Of a stretch of DNA of 64,000 bases, positions 60,296-64,000 are shown one piece after another; position 1 is the first letter of the stretch, and each line of letters begins with the position of its first letter. The notes under the pieces were generated by a model. The model was given only the letters and a program-made list of their open reading frames with translations, searched no databases and was not told the origin of the DNA. This DNA is from BQOK01 sp048388525 (lineage in GTDB: Bacteria > Bacillota > Clostridia > Oscillospirales > Ruminococcaceae), in the NCBI RefSeq assembly GCF_048388525.1, contig NZ_DBGCTQ010000116.1:1-64000 (forward strand), read 5' to 3'. The position numbers and the translations under genes were made by a program.

Positions 60296-60431
60296 ACGGT
60301 CCTCACTCTCTCTGCAACTGATCCCTTAAAAAATATATCATCTGGATATTTTAATGGGTTCAGAATGTCTTATAATGAGAGCATAGAGTGCGGGGAAACA
60401 AAAGTCAAGCCCCGCAAGGGAGGGTTTTGTG
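60296..60431 (+). promoter_or_regulatory. Divergent regulator/transporter control region
   Basis: An AT-rich patch has TATAAT at 60371-60376 before the ECF gene, with no good -35. Upstream, ctgga-(N12)-ttcag (60342-60363) is an imperfect inverted repeat that could be a MocR-type operator. This is suggestive only. Confidence 0.4.
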
Positions 60432-61004
60432 ATGGAACAAAAAAACAGTTTGGCGGTGCGGCGCCTGGCGGTGGTGGGCATGCTGGCCGCCATGGTGTTC
60501 ATTTTTACCTACATCGGCATCGACATTCCCAGCCCCCTGGGCAAGGCGAAGGTGCACATGGGCAATGTGATGTGCCTTTTGAGCGGGCTTTTGTTTGGGG
60601 GCGTGCCGGGGGGGCTTGCGGCCGGCATCGGCTCGGGGCTGTTCGACCTGATGGACCCCGCCTGGGCGCCGGAATTCTGGATCACGGCCATCAATAAATT
60701 TGCCATGGCCTTTGTGGCGGGAACCCTGGCCAAAAAGCTGCCCGTGAACCGGCACGCTGGCTATTGGGTGGCTGGCGTGGCCGGGGCGGTGAGCTATTGC
60801 GTATTGTACGTGAGCAAAAACATCCTGTCGGGGCATTTTATCAAGGGCTTTTCCTGGAACGTGGCCATTCTGGAAACCGTGACCGTGAAGCTGCCGGTTA
60901 CCCTGGTGAACGCCCTGATTGCGGTGGTGTGCTCGGTGCTGCTGGCCGAGGCGCTTCGCCCGGCCCTCAAAAGGGCGGGGCTGTTCCGCGGCGCTTTGAC
61001 CTGA
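60432..61004 (+). CDS. ECF transporter S component
   Basis: 190 residues; the ATG at 60432 has GGGAGGG upstream (a GTG three bases earlier is too close). Six membrane helices. It begins with a short cytoplasmic NSLAVRRLAVVGMLAAMVF, then KVHMGNVMCLLSGLLFGGVPGGLAAGIGSGLFDL and FWITAINKFAMAFVAG, a pattern of vitamin-type S components whose AxxxA helix docks the shared EcfT. The substrate is unknown. Divergent placement from a MocR/PdxR-type gene suggests a B6-related compound, by inference. Confidence 0.82.
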   Translation: MEQKNSLAVRRLAVVGMLAAMVFIFTYIGIDIPSPLGKAKVHMGNVMCLLSGLLFGGVPGGLAAGIGSGLFDLMDPAWAPEFWITAINKFAMAFVAGTLAKKLPVNRHAGYWVAGVAGAVSYCVLYVSKNILSGHFIKGFSWNVAILETVTVKLPVTLVNALIAVVCSVLLAEALRPALKRAGLFRGALT

Positions 61005-61037
61005 CAGGGAAATGCTGCAAAATTCAACAGAACAGGG

Positions 61038-61093
61038 GCCCCGGGCGGGCCGGCGCAGGGCGGGGGCCTTGCCGCCGGCCCGCCCGGGGCTTT
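61038..61093 (+). terminator. Terminator after the ECF gene
   Basis: 17-bp perfect stem starting gccccgggcgggccggc with a 19-base loop, then ttt. Confidence 0.75.
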
Positions 61094-61144
61094 GGCGGCT
61101 TTTCCCAGAAATGTGTAAAAAAACAGGAAAAACCACCTCGGGGT

Positions 61145-61173
61145 TTGCGCTTACAGGCAAAATAGTGTAAAAT
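61145..61173 (+). promoter_or_regulatory. Candidate promoter of the SGNH hydrolase gene
   Basis: TTGCGC (61145-61150), 17-base spacer, TAAAAT (61168-61173), 65 bases before the ATG. Confidence 0.45.
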
Positions 61174-61237
61174 AGAAATGCTTATGTGCGCAACTGCCCC
61201 GGCAAGCCGCCGGGTCTTGAGGAAAGGTGGATGCAGC

Positions 61238-62848
61238 ATGGCTTCCAACAAGAAACAACACGGTGCCGGCGCCAACCGGTTCCGGGCGTTCCTGAAAGGT
61301 CCCGCGGGCCTGCCCACGCTGGCGGGCGCCGGCGCGGTGCTTATTATTTTGATTGCGGCCCTGATCTTTTGGGCGGTGCGGGCCCACGCGGCGGCGCCTG
61401 CCTCCGCCAGCGGCAGCAGCTCGGCCTGGTCTGAGCCGGCGGATGATCTGACCTACACCGCTACGGAAAAGGTGGACAAAGAGCAGTTCAGCGGCACGAT
61501 CCTGCCGCTGACCGAGGACGCTGGCCAGGAATACATTGACGAGACCCTGTTTTTGGGAGACTCCAACACGGTGCGCTATATGATGTACAGCGCCACCGAT
61601 AACAGCAAGGTCCCGTTCACCAGCCTGGAAAACAACATCGGTGTGACCAGCATGGGGGTCACCTCGATCACCAGCCTCAAGTGCGAGGAGTTCCAGGGAT
61701 ATTCCGACAAGGTGACCATGCCGGAGGCGGTGAAGATCCTGCAGCCCAAACGGGTGATCATTGGGTTTGGCACCAACAACCTCACCATGGACACCGACAC
61801 GTTCATCTCCAATTATAAAAAGGGGCTGAAGGCCATTCACGACGCCTACCCCTATGCCGACATCATTGTGAACGCCATCCCTCCGCTGGATAAAGAGCGC
61901 GAGAACGGCAGCCTCTCGATGAAACAGGTGGACCGGCTGAATGCCGCCATCGCGAAGATGTGCGAGCAGGAGGGCTATAAATATCTGGACAGCAGCGAGG
62001 CGCTGGAGGACCCTGCCACCGGCTGGGCAAAAAAGGACTACACCCTGGGTGACGGTGTGCACCTGAACCAGAATGGTGTGCGCGCTTTCTTCCAGTATGT
62101 GCGCACCCACGCCTATATCACTGAAGACACCCGCCCGAAGCCTTTGAAAAAGATCCCCAAGGTGATCGGCGTGCCCGCGGGCTTGATCAGCAACGATCCC
62201 ATCGCGGTGCGCGGCGCCAAGGTGCCGGTGGAGTTTATCGCTTCCGAGGGCGGCCGCATTGAGGGCGCCACGAGCCAGAGCGTGAAAAAGGGCCAGCAGA
62301 CAAGCGCCGTGACCGCGGTGCCGGATGAGGGCTGGGAGTTTGTGGGCTGGAGCGCCACCATTGGCCATGTGGATGGCAGCGCCACCGTCATGTTCACCGT
62401 TCCCGCCGACGCCGACGCCAACGGTGTGGTGATCACGGCAAACTTCCGCAAGGTCGACAACGAGCCCGAGCCCACCCCCTACTGCATCTGCGGCAGCCAC
62501 TGGTGCGACCCCAATGACCAGACTACCTGGAACTACGACTGCCCGATCTGCGGCGACGATCCCAAAAAGTGCGAGGGTCTGAGGCCCACGCCGAGCCCGA
62601 GTCCTTCGCCCAGCCCGAATCCGTCCCCCAGCCCGAGCCCGGATGTGCCGACGGATACACCTACGGACACACCCACGGACACGCCGACCGATACGCCTAC
62701 AAATACACCCACAGATACACCTACGAATGCGCCCACAGACACACCTACGGAGGCACCTACAGATATGCCTACAGACGTACCCACAGATACGCCAGCCAAT
62801 GATGGGACAACTCCGGGAACAGAGGGCGCCAGTGGGGCAGCGGAATAG
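61238..62848 (+). CDS. Membrane-anchored SGNH hydrolase with Cys-rich segment and Pro/Thr/Asp repeat tail
   Basis: 536 residues; the ATG at 61238 has GAGGAAAGGTGG upstream. A basic N-terminus and one membrane segment (about 30-50) put the rest outside. The SGNH domain has block I LFLGDSNTVRY (Ser), block III IIGFGTNNLT and block V LGDGVHLNQNG (Asp-x2-His). A beta-repeat domain follows (GAKVPVEFIASEGGRIEGAT), then a Cys cluster (CICGSHWC, CPICGDDPKKC). The tail is (PS)n, then PTDTPTDT-type repeats to about residue 525, probably wall-spanning. The acyl or sugar-ester substrate is unknown. Confidence 0.85.
   Translation: MASNKKQHGAGANRFRAFLKGPAGLPTLAGAGAVLIILIAALIFWAVRAHAAAPASASGSSSAWSEPADDLTYTATEKVDKEQFSGTILPLTEDAGQEYIDETLFLGDSNTVRYMMYSATDNSKVPFTSLENNIGVTSMGVTSITSLKCEEFQGYSDKVTMPEAVKILQPKRVIIGFGTNNLTMDTDTFISNYKKGLKAIHDAYPYADIIVNAIPPLDKERENGSLSMKQVDRLNAAIAKMCEQEGYKYLDSSEALEDPATGWAKKDYTLGDGVHLNQNGVRAFFQYVRTHAYITEDTRPKPLKKIPKVIGVPAGLISNDPIAVRGAKVPVEFIASEGGRIEGATSQSVKKGQQTSAVTAVPDEGWEFVGWSATIGHVDGSATVMFTVPADADANGVVITANFRKVDNEPEPTPYCICGSHWCDPNDQTTWNYDCPICGDDPKKCEGLRPTPSPSPSPSPNPSPSPSPDVPTDTPTDTPTDTPTDTPTNTPTDTPTNAPTDTPTEAPTDMPTDVPTDTPANDGTTPGTEGASGAAE
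62589..62800 (+). repeat. Short tandem repeats coding for PSPS and PTDT tail
   Basis: Tandem 6-base (ccgagc-like) units followed by degenerate 12-base units such as ccgacggataca, all inside the SGNH hydrolase frame. Unit length keeps frame, so copy number can vary without breaking the gene. Confidence 0.85.
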
Positions 62849-62868
62849 CAGACCTGATCGATTTACCC

Positions 62869-62903
62869 CCGGAGGGGCCGGTTTTCCGGCCTCTCCGGCT
62901 TTT
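62869..62903 (+). terminator. Terminator after the SGNH gene
   Basis: 13-bp stem ccggaggggccgg / ccggcctctccgg (one mismatch), TTTT loop, followed by ctttt. Confidence 0.85.
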
Positions 62904-62943
62904 CGTACAAATGTTTTTCCAAAAGGAGCAACGGAGGAACTTC

Positions 62944-64000
62944 ATGCAAAAAACAACCCGCAAAAAGGGCCTGCTGCGGCGGTTTTGGCCCTATCTGCGC
63001 AAGTACAGGCGCGTTCTGGTGTTCGATCTGTTCTGCGCCGCCCTTACCACTGTGTGCGACATGGTGCTGCCCCTCATCATGCGCTATCTCACCAACACCG
63101 CCATGACGAACCTGGCGGCCCTCACGGCGGGCGCGGTGCTGCGGCTGGGGGGGCTGTACCTGGTGCTGCGGCTCATCGACGGCGCGGCCAACTACTACAT
63201 GGCGGACATGGGCCATGTGATGGGCGTTTATGTGGAGACCGACATGCGCCGCGACGCCTTCGCCCACCTGCAAAGGCTGGGCTATACCTATTACTCCAAC
63301 ACCAAGGTGGGCCAGATCATGGGCCGCATCACCAACGACCTGTTTGATGTGACTGAGTTTGCCCACCACTGCCCGGAGGAGTTTTTCATCGCTGCCATAA
63401 AGATTGCGGTGAGCTTTGTGATCCTGTGCCAGTCCAGCGTGGCGCTGACCCTCATCCTGTTCGCCTGCGTGCCCCTGATGGCGGTGGTCTCCACCGGCAT
63501 CAACCTGAAGGTTCGGGCGGCCTACCGCCGCCAGCGGGTACAGATCGGCGAACTGAACGCCCGCATTGAAGACAGCCTTCTGGGCGAACGGGTGGTCAAG
63601 GCCTTTGCCAACGAGGAAGTGGAAAAGGAAAAGTTCGAACGGGACAACGCCGCATTCCAGGCGATCAAAAAACAGACTTACCGCTTTATGGCCGCGTTCC
63701 AGACCTCCACCCGCCTGTTTGACGGCCTGATGTACCTGGTGGTAATCGTGGCGGGCGGGCTGTTTTTGGTGAGCGGGCGCATCGGCGCGGGCGACATGGT
63801 GGCTTATATGCTGTATGTCACCACCCTGATCGCCACCATCCGCCGCATTGTGGAATTTGCCGAGCAGTTCCAGCGCGGAATGACAGGCATCGAGCGCTTT
63901 TGCGAGATCATGGACGCGGACGTGGAGATCCTGGACGAGCCCGGCGCCCTGCCCCTGCAGGTGAAGAAAGGCTGCATCCGGTTTGAGGACGTGAGCTTTG
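62944..64000 (+). CDS. ABC transporter, permease-ATPase fusion (exporter type), cut by window edge
   Basis: 352 residues are present from the ATG at 62944 (GGAGG upstream); the gene runs off the right edge. The exporter membrane domain has six helices, starting RRFWPYLRKYRRVLVFDLFC, with the coupling-helix sequence LGYTYYSNTKVGQIMGRITND and VKAFANEEVEKEKF. The window ends at GCIRFEDVSF, the entry to the ATPase domain, so Walker A is not seen. It is an MdlB/MsbA-like half transporter; the substrate is unknown. Confidence 0.9.
   Translation, partial: MQKTTRKKGLLRRFWPYLRKYRRVLVFDLFCAALTTVCDMVLPLIMRYLTNTAMTNLAALTAGAVLRLGGLYLVLRLIDGAANYYMADMGHVMGVYVETDMRRDAFAHLQRLGYTYYSNTKVGQIMGRITNDLFDVTEFAHHCPEEFFIAAIKIAVSFVILCQSSVALTLILFACVPLMAVVSTGINLKVRAAYRRQRVQIGELNARIEDSLLGERVVKAFANEEVEKEKFERDNAAFQAIKKQTYRFMAAFQTSTRLFDGLMYLVVIVAGGLFLVSGRIGAGDMVAYMLYVTTLIATIRRIVEFAEQFQRGMTGIERFCEIMDADVEILDEPGALPLQVKKGCIRFEDVSF

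Noticed and set aside
62589..62800. CRISPR-like or satellite repeats
   Set aside because: Units are 6 and 12 bases, degenerate and in frame inside a coding sequence; they encode a low-complexity protein tail.
1..64000. tRNA, rRNA, transposase or integrase genes
   Set aside because: I looked for tRNA-like cloverleaf ends, rRNA-like conserved stretches and DDE or tyrosine recombinase motifs and found none that I could support.

Overview
The window is a GC-rich bacterial chromosome segment, densely coding on both strands. Strong Shine-Dalgarno sites, sigma-A-type promoters (several with extended -10), an anaerobic class III ribonucleotide reductase with a radical-SAM activase, Rnf-family proteins, a radical-type sulfatase and a PdaA/CwlD spore-cortex pair point to a strictly anaerobic, probably spore-forming, high-GC member of class Clostridia (Oscillospiraceae/Ruminococcaceae-like; I do not assign a genus). 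I saw no rRNA, tRNA, CRISPR array or intact mobile element. Both window edges cut a gene: a cell-wall amidase on the left and an ABC exporter on the right.

1-13.6 kb: partial amidase; a minus-strand operon of response regulator, histidine kinase and two tandem paralogous membrane-anchored proteins of unknown function; the anaerobic NrdD/NrdG system, in which the glycyl-radical tail of NrdD is a separate 48-residue gene; a YgjP-like metallopeptidase, a flippase, a flavin reductase-like protein, a GT2 glycosyltransferase and a CmpB-family membrane protein. 13.6-28 kb: dinB-HAD-Dabb; an alaX-trmB-nucleoside phosphorylase operon; lipoprotein-malQ-GGDEF; a helical protein; pdaA plus a cwlD-like amidase; an AbrB/SpoVT remnant; and a ychF-mtnN-MGMT operon.

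28-41 kb: a second two-component system, then a long operon running rpe, RnfD-like, RnfE-like, RnfA-like, anchored glycoside-hydrolase-like protein, DUF1015 protein, DEAD-box helicase, rlmA-like methyltransferase. The Rnf-like trio lacks RnfB, RnfC and RnfG and appears to lack the residues that hold the [2Fe-2S] cluster and the covalent FMN; it is the most unusual system here. An AraC/GyrI regulator, a conserved-looking 51-residue protein and a degenerate LCP-like protein follow.

41-59 kb: a sugar-utilisation island. Two CUT1 permeases, a sulfatase with no signal peptide, a class II aldolase, a PfkB kinase, an FGGY kinase and a GatD-like dehydrogenase form one rightward operon. A solute-binding lipoprotein and a beta-hydroxyacid dehydrogenase run leftward; they diverge from an AT-rich control region shared with a rightward operon (acetyltransferase, aldose epimerase, second beta-hydroxyacid dehydrogenase, AGE-family epimerase). 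A YesM/YesN-type kinase-regulator pair closes the island. The set fits uptake of a sulfated or otherwise acidic sugar, intracellular desulfation, isomerisation, phosphorylation and aldol cleavage.

59-64 kb: a MocR-type regulator that has lost the PLP lysine, divergent from an ECF S-component (candidate B6-related uptake); an anchored SGNH hydrolase with a repeat-rich tail; and the start of an ABC exporter.
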